Notes: generated from the sequence alone by a model not told the origin. Positions 46,603 to 55,626 are shown, counted from the first letter of the stretch. The stretch: 64,000 nucleotides of DNA from Hydrogenispora sp. (GCA_012837705.1 DUQQ01000083.1:1-64000); one strand, 5' to 3'. Translations and numbers: made by a program.

Positions 46603-47460
46603 ATGTACGTAAAGGACGGAATCGAAGGAGGAGGTCATCATTCTCCTCTGGTGCCGCCTTTTTGTCCCCAAGGACAACTATACACGGTCATGGCCGGTGA
46701 TACGTTGTTTTTTATTGCCCAACGCTTTGGCGTATCCTTATCGGCTCTGATCGCTGCCAACCCGCAGATTGCCGACCCAGACCTGATCTTCCCCGGACAG
46801 GTAATCTGCATCCCCATGGAAGCCACCCCGGTTCCCCCCTGTCCGGGTCCGACTTACACCGTCGTGCAAGGGGATACCTTGTTTACGATCGCACAGCGCT
46901 TTGGCGTTACATTGGAGGCACTGCTGGCGGTTAACCCGCAAATCACCAACCCCGATCTGATCTTTCCCGGGCAAGTAATCTGCTTGCCACCGACGACAGA
47001 GCCACAACCGGTTTGTCCGACCGGTTTGACTTATATGGTGATGCCTGGAGATACGCTCTTCAGTATCGCCCAAAGGTTAGGGGTTACCGTCGAGGAGATC
47101 TTATTCCTCAACCCACAGATCAGCGATCCGAATCAGATCCAAGCCGGCGATTTGCTCTGTGTTCCGCTGCCCATGGCTCATCCGTGCCCGCCGTGTCCTC
47201 CGCCGCCCATGCCGCCCATGCCCTGTCCACCACGGGAAGAATGGTCACCCCATCCGCATCCGGAACCGCCGGTGGTGAATCCCATGCCCTGCCCACCGCG
47301 GGAGCAAGAACGCTACCCCAGTGTGGCCGGGACAGCGCCGCTGCCAGAGCCCTATTACCCGGGAGCTTTTGTTTACGCCAGTCCCCAGGTGCGGTGGGAA
47401 GACTGCCCCTATCGCCCCCGCCGCCGTAGACGACTCCGCCGGAGAAGAAGGTTATTCTAA
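46603..47460 (+). CDS. Protein with three LysM domains and arginine-rich tail
   Basis: 285 residues, ATG after AAGGAGG. No signal peptide is seen. Three LysM repeats (about 27-70, 85-128, 146-190: YTVMAGDTLFFIAQRFGV and PDLIFPGQVICIP types) are joined by Pro/Cys spacers. A Pro/Cys-rich segment (CPPCPPPPMPPMPCPP) and a C-terminus of about 12 arginines follow. A cytosolic LysM protein with such a tail resembles spore-coat morphogenetic factors such as SafA that bind cortex peptidoglycan from the mother cell. Many cysteines could cross-link in the coat. Confidence 0.82.
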   Translation: MYVKDGIEGGGHHSPLVPPFCPQGQLYTVMAGDTLFFIAQRFGVSLSALIAANPQIADPDLIFPGQVICIPMEATPVPPCPGPTYTVVQGDTLFTIAQRFGVTLEALLAVNPQITNPDLIFPGQVICLPPTTEPQPVCPTGLTYMVMPGDTLFSIAQRLGVTVEEILFLNPQISDPNQIQAGDLLCVPLPMAHPCPPCPPPPMPPMPCPPREEWSPHPHPEPPVVNPMPCPPREQERYPSVAGTAPLPEPYYPGAFVYASPQVRWEDCPYRPRRRRRLRRRRRLF

Positions 47461-47500
47461 AGAAAGGAGGCAAAGCCTCCTTTCTGCGGTTCTTTCTTTT
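47461..47500 (+). terminator. Terminator after LysM gene
   Basis: AGAAAGGAGGC pairs with GCCTCCTTTCT around AAA (47461-47485), then a T-rich tract with a few other bases. Confidence 0.7.
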
Positions 47501-47538
47501 TAGGGGGGCGTTTTATCTTCGGGAGCGGAGACCGTTTT

Positions 47539-49731
47539 TTAAGGTGCCAACTCTTGGGTGGGGCCGGATAATTCTATAGTAGCCTCTAAAACCGGGGTTC
47601 CGGTTAAAGCGTAGCTTCTGGCATCCGGTTGCCGTCCCCCCACGTAGATCTGGATTTTGCCGGGTTCCAGCCGGAAGGTACCGGTCTCATCGACCACCGC
47701 CAGCTGTCGCGGTTGGAGGATAAACTCCACGGTTTGCTTTTCGCCAGGAGCCAAGGACAAGCGTTTAAAGCCCTGCAGCTCCCAGATGGGGGTGTCCACC
47801 ACAGCTTCAATGTGCTTCAGGTAGAGTTGGACGACCTCGTCCCCGGCTACTGGTCCCGTGTTTTCCACCTCCACGGTGATCCTTACGGTTTGGTCTTGGC
47901 CAAGCGCAAAGCAGGTCTTGTCAAGGGCCAAATTACGATAGGTGAAGGTCGTATAGCTCAGACCATAACCAAAGGGGTACAAGGGTTCTTCTTGCATATA
48001 ACGGTAGGTCCGGCCCTTCATGCTGTAATCGGTAAAGGGTGGGAGCTGGTCAAGGGACTTCACAAAAGTCACTGGTAACCGACCACCCGGATTATAGTCG
48101 CCAAAGAGCACCTCGGCGAGGGCGGTTCCGCCTTCCTCTCCCGGATACCAAGCCTCAATAATGGCAGGAATATTCTCTTGGGCCCAATTGATGGCAATCG
48201 GACTGCCGTTGAAAAGGGCTAAAACAACCGGTTTGCCCACGGTCATTACGGCCTTGAGCAGTTCCTCTTGCATACCCGGTAATTCCAGGCTGATCCGGTC
48301 ACCGCCACCGTCGGAGTTAGCGACGGCCCCTTCTTCACCCTCCAGTTTCGGGGACAGTCCCAGACAGAGGATGGCTACATCCGCCCGTTCGACGGCGGCC
48401 AAAGCCTCGGCAAACCCGCTGGTGGGTGATTCTCCCCAAAAATCGGGCGTGTTGGTTTCCAAGTCGCACCCGGGCGCATATATAACCTGTACTTCCGGGC
48501 CGACATGGGCTCTAATCCCGGCGAGGGGGGTCACATACTGGGAAGGAATACCGAAGTAGTTACCGAGAAGAATATCTTTGGAATCGGCATTCGGCCCAAT
48601 GACCGCGACCTTTTTAATCTTCTCCCGGTTCAACGGGAGTAAATTGTTTTCATTTTTCAGCAAGACCATCGATTCCCGGGCGGCCTGCAAAGCTAACTGC
48701 CGGTGTTCCGGACAATCATTGATTTCATAAGGGATGTTGGCGTAGGGGACAAGCTCCGGCGGATCGAACATACCCAGTTTAAACCGGGTCTTAAAGAGAC
48801 GCGCCACTGCCTGGTCAATTGTTTGTTCGGAGATTAGCCCCTGTTCGACCGCTTTTTGCAGCGCAGTAAAGACCCGCCCACAATTGAGATCACAGCCGTT
48901 GTTGACCGCTAAGGCCGCGGATTCTTCAGGCGAGGATGTACATTTGTGGTGTTCATGGATGTCTTGAATCGCACCACAGTCAGAAACCACATGACCGTTA
49001 AAACCCCATTCTTCCCTCAGGATCTTCTGCAGGAGCGTTGGCGAAGCACAAGCGGGCTCGCCATTGACGCGACTATAGGCGCCCATGACCGACTCGACCT
49101 TCGCCTCGATAACGGCATCCCGGAAGGCGGGTAGATAGGTCTCCCGCAGATCTTTGGGCCCGACGACCGCATTGAACTCGTGCCGCAGGATCTCCGGCCC
49201 GCTGTGGGCCGCAAAGTGTTTGGCACACGCGGCTACTTTCAAATACTTTGGATGATCCCCCTGCAGACCGCGGATGAAAGCCACGCCCAAGCGGCCGGTG
49301 AGGTAAGGATCCTCCCCATAGGTCTCCTGGCCGCGTCCCCACCGGGGATCACGGAAGATGTTGATGTTCGGAGACCAAAAGGTTAACCCCTTATAAATCC
49401 CGCGTTCTTCTTTTTTGGCAAACTCATGGTGTTTAGCCCGGGCTTCATCGGCAATGGCGGAGGCCACTTCGTACAATAAATCCTGGTTGAAAGAGGCGGC
49501 CATGCCGATCGCCTGTGGAAAGACCGTAGCTACGCCGGCGCGGGCGACCCCGTGTAAGCATTCATTCCACCAATTATACTCTGGAATCCCCACGCTACTC
49601 AGGGCGGAGGAGAAGTAAAGCATCTGGCTGATCTTTTCTTCCAGTGACAACCGGGAAATTAGATCGTTCACACGTTCGTCGATGGTTCGGTTCGGGTCTT
49701 TGAAAACCGGCAACGTTTCATTCTTCGCCAT
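47539..49731 (-). CDS. Glycoside hydrolase family 3 beta-glycosidase (beta-xylosidase-like)
   Basis: 730 residues from ATG 49731 behind AAGGAGG. No signal peptide, so intracellular. N-terminal GH3 barrel: WWNECLHGVARAG and FPQAIGMAASF, as in beta-xylosidases, KHFAAHS, and the nucleophile Asp in HVVSDCGAIQDI. Then the alpha/beta sandwich (KKVAVIGPNAD) and a fibronectin-III-like domain at the C-terminus (VENTGPVAGDEVVQLYL). It should cleave short beta-linked xylo- or gluco-oligosaccharides imported by the ABC system encoded immediately upstream in the same direction. Confidence 0.93.
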   Translation of the reverse strand: MAKNETLPVFKDPNRTIDERVNDLISRLSLEEKISQMLYFSSALSSVGIPEYNWWNECLHGVARAGVATVFPQAIGMAASFNQDLLYEVASAIADEARAKHHEFAKKEERGIYKGLTFWSPNINIFRDPRWGRGQETYGEDPYLTGRLGVAFIRGLQGDHPKYLKVAACAKHFAAHSGPEILRHEFNAVVGPKDLRETYLPAFRDAVIEAKVESVMGAYSRVNGEPACASPTLLQKILREEWGFNGHVVSDCGAIQDIHEHHKCTSSPEESAALAVNNGCDLNCGRVFTALQKAVEQGLISEQTIDQAVARLFKTRFKLGMFDPPELVPYANIPYEINDCPEHRQLALQAARESMVLLKNENNLLPLNREKIKKVAVIGPNADSKDILLGNYFGIPSQYVTPLAGIRAHVGPEVQVIYAPGCDLETNTPDFWGESPTSGFAEALAAVERADVAILCLGLSPKLEGEEGAVANSDGGGDRISLELPGMQEELLKAVMTVGKPVVLALFNGSPIAINWAQENIPAIIEAWYPGEEGGTALAEVLFGDYNPGGRLPVTFVKSLDQLPPFTDYSMKGRTYRYMQEEPLYPFGYGLSYTTFTYRNLALDKTCFALGQDQTVRITVEVENTGPVAGDEVVQLYLKHIEAVVDTPIWELQGFKRLSLAPGEKQTVEFILQPRQLAVVDETGTFRLEPGKIQIYVGGRQPDARSYALTGTPVLEATIELSGPTQELAP

Positions 49732-49812
49732 CCTAAAGCCTCCTTGTGTGTATAATGCCTTTTCTTGGTTACTATCGGTTTTAGTTATCAAACGGGTATT
49801 CTTTTGACAGAG

Positions 49813-50688
49813 TTACCCTTTCAAAGCGCCCGCCAGTGTGCCCTGGATAATCCAGCGGTGACCAAAGATGTACAGGATTACGGTTGGTGCTGCCGCAATA
49901 ATGGTGGCTGCGGCATAACGCGGCATGTGGTCAACACCGTATTGGTTCATAAACTGCGCGATCCGTAACTGCATCGTATAGTTCTTGGCGCTATTGATCA
50001 TGATTAAACTCAATAAGTAATCGCTCCAGGCTCCCATAAAGACAAGCAAGGTGGCCAGGACAGTTGCCGGTTTGGCAAGGGGTAACATGATCCGGACAAA
50101 GATATTGGTATGGCCCGCGCCGTCAATCCGCGCGGCTTCGGCCAACTCATTGGGTAAACCCGCGAAGAAGGAACGGTAAATGATGGTCCAAAAGGGAATC
50201 CCGAAGGCGGTCATCGGTAAAAACAGCCCGGGAAGGGTGTCGGTGATATTCAACAATCCGCACAGTTGATATAGGGGGATTAAAACCATCTGTACCGGTA
50301 CAAAATAACCGGCTAAAATGAAGTAGAAGATTACTTCCGTCACTTTACTACGGTACCGTGCGAAGATATATCCAGCCATGGCGGCCGCCGGTACCGTACA
50401 GACAATGGCACCCAGACAAACATAGAAGGTGTTCAAAAGCCCTTGTCCGATCTGGATGGCCCGCCACGCCTCAACAAAGTTGATCCAACGGATCTCCGTC
50501 GGCCAACTCCAGGGGTGATAGTTGTACTCCAGTCGTGTCTTAAAGACGAACATAAAAGGGAGGAGTAGCGGTAAGATTACGGCTAAAGCCAGTATAATCA
50601 GGATAATGGTTATGAGGATCTCCGAGATTTTGGAACGGATTGGAAAAGCTCTCCCCATCGCAACGGAAATGGCCGGTTGTTTTCTCAT
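49813..50688 (-). CDS. Sugar ABC transporter permease (MalG type)
   Basis: 291 residues, six helices. The EAA loop ELAEAARIDGAGHTNIFVRIMLPLAKP marks the ATPase contact. N-terminal region with PLLLPFMFVFKTRLE. It overlaps the other permease by four bases. No ATPase is encoded in the operon, so a shared MsmK-type ATPase elsewhere is expected. Confidence 0.93.
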   Translation of the reverse strand: MRKQPAISVAMGRAFPIRSKISEILITIILIILALAVILPLLLPFMFVFKTRLEYNYHPWSWPTEIRWINFVEAWRAIQIGQGLLNTFYVCLGAIVCTVPAAAMAGYIFARYRSKVTEVIFYFILAGYFVPVQMVLIPLYQLCGLLNITDTLPGLFLPMTAFGIPFWTIIYRSFFAGLPNELAEAARIDGAGHTNIFVRIMLPLAKPATVLATLLVFMGAWSDYLLSLIMINSAKNYTMQLRIAQFMNQYGVDHMPRYAAATIIAAAPTVILYIFGHRWIIQGTLAGALKG

Positions 50689-51626
50689 AGCACATCACCT
50701 TCCTTTCTCTGTAAAGAAAATTGGATTATTGTAAAGAACAGAGAGAGTAAGAAGATGACTACGCCGATCGCGGCTGCCCGACCATACTGCCAGTTAACAA
50801 AGCCGTTTTTGTAGAGGACAATCCCCAAGGTTGAGGTGGCATAACCCGGTCCGCCACTAGTCATCAGCCAAGGCAGGTCAAAAATTTTCATACTGCCGAC
50901 GATACATAAGATGGAGACAATCCGCAGGGCATAGGAGGTCATTGGGAGAACAATAAACCGCGCGTATTGCCAAGGTGTTGCTCCGTCGAGCTGAGCGCTC
51001 TCTTGAATATCCTTGGGAATCTGTTCGATATTGGCCATCAGGTAGATAATATAGAACCCACAATAGGCCCAGGTTGCGACGGTAAAGATCGACCAGAAGG
51101 CCAAATCGGGATTGCCCAAAAAGTCAATCCGCGCTAGCCACTGCCAGTTGAACTTGTTGGCTAGGGAGGGAATGACGCCATGACGGGGGGCAAAGACGAA
51201 GCGCCCGAGCATGGCGGTGATTGCCGACGGAAGCACGTTTGCTAAGTAATAGATGACCCGTAATGGTTTGGTAATTCTGTTTTTAAAGACTGATAAGCTG
51301 AAGGCGATAAAGAAGGAAAAGGGAATCTGGATCACTACACTCCAAAAAGCCCACAAGAGAACGTTTTTTAAACCCATCAGAAACTCTTCGCTTTGAAAGA
51401 GGCGCACATAATTCTGGAAACCGATGAAGACAGTCGGGCCGAGACCGGTCGAACGGGTCATCGAGAGCCGAAAGGTTTCTTCAATTGGGTAATACATAAA
51501 CACGACCAGGAAAAGGATGGCGGGGGCCAGGAGCGCAGCCTTGAAGACCAGTGCATTCCAGTCCCGCTTCTTCTTTATCCTGAACTGTTCAGGTATCATT
51601 GAGTAAGCTTTGGCGTTTTTGTTCAC
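50685..51626 (-). CDS. Sugar ABC transporter permease (MalF/UgpA type)
   Basis: 313 residues from GTG 51626 behind TTGGAGG. Six helices; EAA loop DIQESAQLDGATPWQYARFIVLPMTS and the C-terminal phrase TSGGPGYATSTLGIVLYKNGF are typical of MalF-type permeases. It forms the heterodimeric channel with the 49813 product. An intercistronic hairpin separates it from the binding-protein gene. Confidence 0.93.
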   Translation of the reverse strand: MNKNAKAYSMIPEQFRIKKKRDWNALVFKAALLAPAILFLVVFMYYPIEETFRLSMTRSTGLGPTVFIGFQNYVRLFQSEEFLMGLKNVLLWAFWSVVIQIPFSFFIAFSLSVFKNRITKPLRVIYYLANVLPSAITAMLGRFVFAPRHGVIPSLANKFNWQWLARIDFLGNPDLAFWSIFTVATWAYCGFYIIYLMANIEQIPKDIQESAQLDGATPWQYARFIVLPMTSYALRIVSILCIVGSMKIFDLPWLMTSGGPGYATSTLGIVLYKNGFVNWQYGRAAAIGVVIFLLSLFFTIIQFSLQRKEGDVL

Positions 51627-51757
51627 CAAAAACACCTCCAAATCAAGATAAATTATATTTAAGCTAGAAGTGAAAGCGAACTGGGGACGAACCGGAACCC
51701 ACAGAAATTTTCGCTTATTATTTATGGGAAAAACATGAAACGGGGGCCAATTTAAGG

Positions 51758-51794
51758 GCAGCGGGGGTGGAAGACTCTTCCTACCCCCGTCTGC
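51758..51794 (-). terminator. Intercistronic hairpin between binding-protein and permease genes
   Basis: GCAGCGGGGGT (51758-51768) pairs, with few mismatches, with ACCCCCGTCTGC (51783-51794). There is no strong T tract on the minus strand, so it probably attenuates or stabilises rather than fully terminates, allowing more binding protein than permease. Confidence 0.6.
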
Positions 51795-51807
51795 TTGTGT
51801 TCCGGTC

Positions 51808-53073
51808 TTATTTGGCCGGACCGACGTTCTCTTCGACTACCATCTCGTAGTTGGTTAAGAGCCGTTTTACGTTAGCGTTAGGCAGTAAGAATTGCTGTAG
51901 CGTATCGGTGAGCGGTGAAGTGACTGTGGGCGGGAGGTCTTGGTCCCACCAGAACTGGATCGCTTCGGCTTTGGTGAAGGCCGCGGAAGCCATCTCGGTC
52001 AGGCGGTTCGGCGCCTTGACCCCCGGAACGGAACAGATCCGTCCAAGCTCGGCGGAGCAGGCTTCGACGCTCATCGCATATTTCATGAAGCGTACAACAG
52101 CCTCTTTGTTTTCCCGCGCCATTCTGGTTGCGGCGAATCCAATATCGGTCTGGCCCATAAAGTCGGTGGCTTTCCCTTTTCCTCCTTCTAAGACGGGGAA
52201 GGGATAGAAGCCGATCTTCTGGTCGGTAAAGCTGGGATCGGCGTATTGGGCGCACATCCAGGAACCAGTCACGTGCATACCAGCTTTGCCGGTTGCCATC
52301 AACTGTTGCGCATCACCATAGGCTTCACCCAATGGGGTCGGACCAAAGTAACCTCTTTTTGACCATTCTTGGTACAACTCGGCGGCTTTGACCATGGGTT
52401 CGGAGTCAAAGCGGGCTTTTCTGGCCTGCGCGTTATCAAAGGCTTCCATGCCGCCAAACCGGTTGACAAAGTACATGTACATGGCAAGGACCGGCCATTT
52501 ATCACGGGCACCTACGGCAAAGGGTTGGATCCCATTGGCCAAGAGGGTGTCGGCAACTTTTTCCATTTCAGCGATGGTCGTGGGTACTTCCAGGTTATAC
52601 TTGGCAAAAACATCTTCATTCACGAACACGCCAGCAATGGCAAAGAAGGGTGCCACACCGTAGATCTTACCTTTCCAAGTCATGGCCTGTTGGGCGGCGG
52701 CGCTACCCGGAATATCCTTCAGTTCCTTGGTCAAATCATATAACCGGCCTGCATCGGCATAACCGCCCATCACCGAACCGCCCCAGCTTTGGAAGATATG
52801 GGGGAGGTCGCGGTTATTCGCCATCGCTACCTTGGTTTTGTCCATTAAGCCCGGATCCCCTAAAGCTAGATATTCCAGTTCAATATCGGGGTTCTTCGCG
52901 GCAAAACCATTGACCAACGCTTTGATATATGCGTGGGCCGGATCATCGTCGGGTAGATCCCGACCCCAAACCACCAGTTTAAATTTGCTGGCGGCTGTCG
53001 CCGAAAACACTCCCACGAGCATAGCAACAACGAGAAGCAGCGCCATGAAAACGGCCTTTTTCGACTTTAACAA
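51808..53073 (-). CDS. Extracellular sugar-binding protein of ABC transporter
   Basis: 421 residues, TTG after GAGGAGGGA. The signal peptide ends ATA-A without a lipobox cysteine, so it is a signal-peptidase-I type secreted protein and not a lipoprotein. Family 1 solute-binding fold: LVVWGRDLPDDDPAHAYIKALVNGF, the MTWKGKIYGVP-like block (MTWKGKIYGVAPFFAI), and GSWMCAQYAD. It captures an oligosaccharide for the two permeases downstream. Expression is probably repressed by the LacI protein encoded upstream. Confidence 0.92.
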   Translation of the reverse strand: MLKSKKAVFMALLLVVAMLVGVFSATAASKFKLVVWGRDLPDDDPAHAYIKALVNGFAAKNPDIELEYLALGDPGLMDKTKVAMANNRDLPHIFQSWGGSVMGGYADAGRLYDLTKELKDIPGSAAAQQAMTWKGKIYGVAPFFAIAGVFVNEDVFAKYNLEVPTTIAEMEKVADTLLANGIQPFAVGARDKWPVLAMYMYFVNRFGGMEAFDNAQARKARFDSEPMVKAAELYQEWSKRGYFGPTPLGEAYGDAQQLMATGKAGMHVTGSWMCAQYADPSFTDQKIGFYPFPVLEGGKGKATDFMGQTDIGFAATRMARENKEAVVRFMKYAMSVEACSAELGRICSVPGVKAPNRLTEMASAAFTKAEAIQFWWDQDLPPTVTSPLTDTLQQFLLPNANVKRLLTNYEMVVEENVGPAK

Positions 53074-53180
53074 ACTAATCCCTCCTCAAAATAATCACTA
53101 TACATGTGTCCGCACGACCAGGCGGGGTAAATCATCCGTCGGTCTCTCACCCCCTCAAAAACCTCTGCTTCCTTGACCGG

Positions 53181-53209
53181 AACATTTCACAAACGTTTGT
53201 GATGACCAA
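53181..53209 (-). promoter_or_regulatory. Promoter with LacI-type operator for sugar operon
   Basis: A perfect 16-base palindrome TCACAAACGTTTGTGA (53187-53202) with central CG, the LacI/CcpA-type centre. On the minus strand it sits in a 17-base spacer between TTGGTC (53204-53209) and AATGTT (53181-53186). Binding there would block RNA polymerase. Confidence 0.65.
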
Positions 53210-53216
53210 AAAATTT

Positions 53217-54209
53217 TTATGCGGAGTTACGAATGACTAATTCGAAAGGAAGGCAAAGGTTGATACCATTTTTCTCCTCACCTTGGAGGATTTTTATTAA
53301 AATCTCCATTGATTTTTTACCCATTTCATAACGGGGCTGCCGTATGGTGGTCAGGGGAGGATTGGTAAACGCGGAGAACTCCAAGTCATCAAAGCCTACT
53401 ACAGCAATATCCTGTGGTATGGCAAAACCCGCTTCGTGAATTGCTTGGAGGGCACCATAGGTCATACTATCGTTGGCAACAAAAACCCCGGTACAATCAG
53501 GTTGCGCTCTTAGGATCTCTTGCATGGCGCGGTAACCATCTTCACAAACAAAGTTACCATGAATGACCAAACGGTTCGGTTCGGGCACACCACTTTCCTT
53601 TAAAGCCTGCGTATAGCCAGCCAGGCGTTCAATGGCCACTTGATTCTGTAAGTTTCCAGCAATATGGGCGATTTTTTTATGCCCTTTTTCGAGCAGAAAC
53701 TTGGTGGCCGTGTAAGCGGCTTTTTTATTATCAATCCAGATACAATTGACCTTATCTTTCTTGAAATTGCGTTCAATCAGGACAAAAGGGATCTTTCTTT
53801 CAAGTAACATCCCAATAAAACTGGTGTCTTGCCGATTGCTACCAACAATGACTAAACCATCGACATTTTCGGTGACAATCATTTTTTGTAAAACGTTTGT
53901 TTTTTCCAGGTTGTCATAAGAGTTGGAAAACAACAAGGTATAGCCGGTTTGACTGGCCACATACTCCATACCTTTAATGATCTGGGTGTAGAAAGGTTCG
54001 GAGATGTCCGCCATCATGACGCCGATCATGCCGGATTTGCGGGTCACCAGGCGGCGGGCGGCCGCATTCGGGTAGTAATTCATTTCGCGGGCGATGTTTT
54101 TAATTAACTGTCTTGTACTTTCTTTTACACCATATTTGTTATTTAAGGCCCGTGACACCACACTAGGGCTTACGCCAGCGCGGCGGGCAATATCTTTAAT
54201 CGTTACCAT
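53217..54209 (-). CDS. LacI family transcriptional regulator
   Basis: 330 residues from ATG 54209 behind TTTGGGGG (a frame extension upstream is rejected). Helix-turn-helix VTIKDIARRAGVSPSVVSRALN with hinge region YYPNAAARRLV; effector domain with GMIGVMMADISEPFYTQII and the C-terminal DDLEFSAFTNPPLTTIRQP. It lies directly upstream of the binding-protein gene in the same direction, with a palindromic operator between them; its ligand is probably a xylose- or glucose-containing sugar. Confidence 0.93.
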   Translation of the reverse strand: MVTIKDIARRAGVSPSVVSRALNNKYGVKESTRQLIKNIAREMNYYPNAAARRLVTRKSGMIGVMMADISEPFYTQIIKGMEYVASQTGYTLLFSNSYDNLEKTNVLQKMIVTENVDGLVIVGSNRQDTSFIGMLLERKIPFVLIERNFKKDKVNCIWIDNKKAAYTATKFLLEKGHKKIAHIAGNLQNQVAIERLAGYTQALKESGVPEPNRLVIHGNFVCEDGYRAMQEILRAQPDCTGVFVANDSMTYGALQAIHEAGFAIPQDIAVVGFDDLEFSAFTNPPLTTIRQPRYEMGKKSMEILIKILQGEEKNGINLCLPFELVIRNSA

Positions 54210-54662
54210 GGAAAACCCCCAAAAATACTCCGCGTTTTGGTGTAACTGTTTTACTTCTCCGAGTAAGTAGGGAATAAAACCGTTACGATCATCATATGTT
54301 AATGAAATGTAAAAAACCACTCATTTAATAAGTTCGAACTGTTTGGCAATAATCCTTTTTTTATTTTCAAAAGACGAATAATCCGCCACCCGTTGACGAT
54401 TTAGAGTCAAATCCAGTCAAATCGCCGTGCTTTAACTTTGTATTAACAACTTTCTATGTGAGTTTTGAAAAGATTTTTCAAAAGTATATATTCAAGATTT
54501 CTCCCTTGATCCAATTTTTCCTGCTGATATTAAAAAAATATTTATTTTTTTTGTTTCAGCTGCTAATGGGGTTTAAATAAAGAAAAAACGTTAAGAAACA
54601 AATTGACGCGGTTACTTAAATATAGTAATATTAAACCATATTAATAAAAGGTCGTGTCATAA
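54210..54662 (-). other. AT-rich intergenic region between lacI and marR
   Basis: This 450-base non-coding stretch is clearly richer in AT than its neighbours. Minus strand: a possible lacI promoter TTGCCA (54344-54349), 16 bases, TAAATG (54322-54327), with the palindrome AGTTCGAACT (54331-54340) in its spacer. Plus strand: a direct repeat AGTCAAATC (54405 and 54415), a hairpin TTTTGAAAA/TTTTCAAAA (54463-54483) and the marR promoter. No open frame of note. Confidence 0.5.
54603..54643 (+). promoter_or_regulatory. marR promoter with overlapping inverted repeat
   Basis: TTGACG (54603-54608), a 17-base spacer and TAATAT (54626-54631). The -10 is one arm of an inverted repeat TAATAT-N6-ATATTA (54626-54643), the size of a MarR operator, suggesting autoregulation. 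Confidence 0.55.
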
Positions 54663-55199
54663 ATGGATATTGAGTTGCTGGACCTCACAATAAAACTCTT
54701 TGCTCTGGCTCTAGAAAAGGTGGTGTATGAACCACTGACCCAGGACGGGGAGGTTTTAACGCCAGTTCAAGAGAATTGTCTACGTTTTATCTATTACCAC
54801 CAGACGCCGATGGTGAAAGAAGTCGCCGCTGGGTTGCAAATTAGTAACGCTGCGGTGACTAAATTGATTGACCGGTTGGAAAAGAAAGGCCTGGTGCGTC
54901 GGGAGTATTCTTGCACCGACCGGCGGCAGATCCTTTTACACCTCACCCCGGCCGGAAGCAAGCTTTTAGAAAACGCCCGGCGGCAATCGCTTCACCGGCT
55001 CCAAGCGATTGTTGATCGTCTGGACCCGGAAAGTTTGGTCGCTCTCGAAGCGAGTCTACAGAAATTTCTCGAAGCGGCTTTGATCAACACCGAAACGCTT
55101 GATCAGATTTGTCTACGGTGTGGTCTTGCGCATCTCAACGAATGTCCCGGAAATCTGATCTGTCGGGAATTAACCGGAAAGGATCGGTTTCCGCACTAA
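54663..55199 (+). CDS. MarR family regulator with C-terminal cysteine cluster
   Basis: 178 residues. Winged helix-turn-helix: MVKEVAAGLQISNAAVTKLIDRLEKKGLV, wing REYSCTDRRQILLHLT. After the dimerisation helices, the last 35 residues carry four cysteines in the pattern C-x2-C-x8-C-x5-C (CLRCGLAHLNECPGNLIC), which could bind zinc or an iron-sulfur cluster or sense redox state. It lies 28 bases upstream of a rubredoxin-like gene. Confidence 0.88.
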   Translation: MDIELLDLTIKLFALALEKVVYEPLTQDGEVLTPVQENCLRFIYYHQTPMVKEVAAGLQISNAAVTKLIDRLEKKGLVRREYSCTDRRQILLHLTPAGSKLLENARRQSLHRLQAIVDRLDPESLVALEASLQKFLEAALINTETLDQICLRCGLAHLNECPGNLICRELTGKDRFPH

Positions 55200-55227
55200 T
55201 AAGAAAAGAGAAAAAGGAGGACTAAAG

Positions 55228-55563
55228 ATGAAAAAGTGGTTATGTGGCGTTTGCGGGTACATCCATGATGGGGAGCAAGCACCCGAAGCTTGCCCGAAAT
55301 GTGGGGCACCGATGGAGAAGTTTAGCGAGATTCCAGCCGAAAAAAGTGCCCTGATCGACCGATCCCGGAAGACCAACCAGATTTATATGGAGATCTCGGC
55401 CTTGCTGGAGCAGGTTAGAGAGCTCTCCGAGATTGGCCGGGACGATGATTTGGATCCGCCCTGTGTTGCCCTTTTCAAAAAAGCCATCGTCTATTCGGTT
55501 GAACTGCAACAAGGGATCAAAGCGGAGCTGGCTTCGCATATGGGGAAAGGAAAATGGGGTTAA
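55228..55563 (+). CDS. Rubredoxin-like domain protein with helical extension
   Basis: 111 residues, ATG after AAAAAGGAGG. The N-terminus is a compact rubredoxin/rubrerythrin-type iron site: WLCGVCGYIHDG, then ACPKCGAP. Residues about 45-111 are helical with no di-iron ligands visible. It probably transfers electrons or senses oxygen or peroxide in concert with the MarR regulator. The ribosome-binding site also matches the anti-Shine-Dalgarno tract of the RNA at 41838. Confidence 0.82.
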   Translation: MKKWLCGVCGYIHDGEQAPEACPKCGAPMEKFSEIPAEKSALIDRSRKTNQIYMEISALLEQVRELSEIGRDDDLDPPCVALFKKAIVYSVELQQGIKAELASHMGKGKWG

Positions 55564-55596
55564 GGGAAAAGGCCTAAAGCATCTTTGTGAATGTAG

Positions 55597-55626
55597 AAAA
55601 AACCCGCCACACGGCGGGTTTTTTAA
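55597..55626. terminator. Bidirectional terminator
   Basis: AACCCGCC (55601-55608) pairs with GGCGGGTT (55613-55620), A run before and T run after. Confidence 0.9.
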
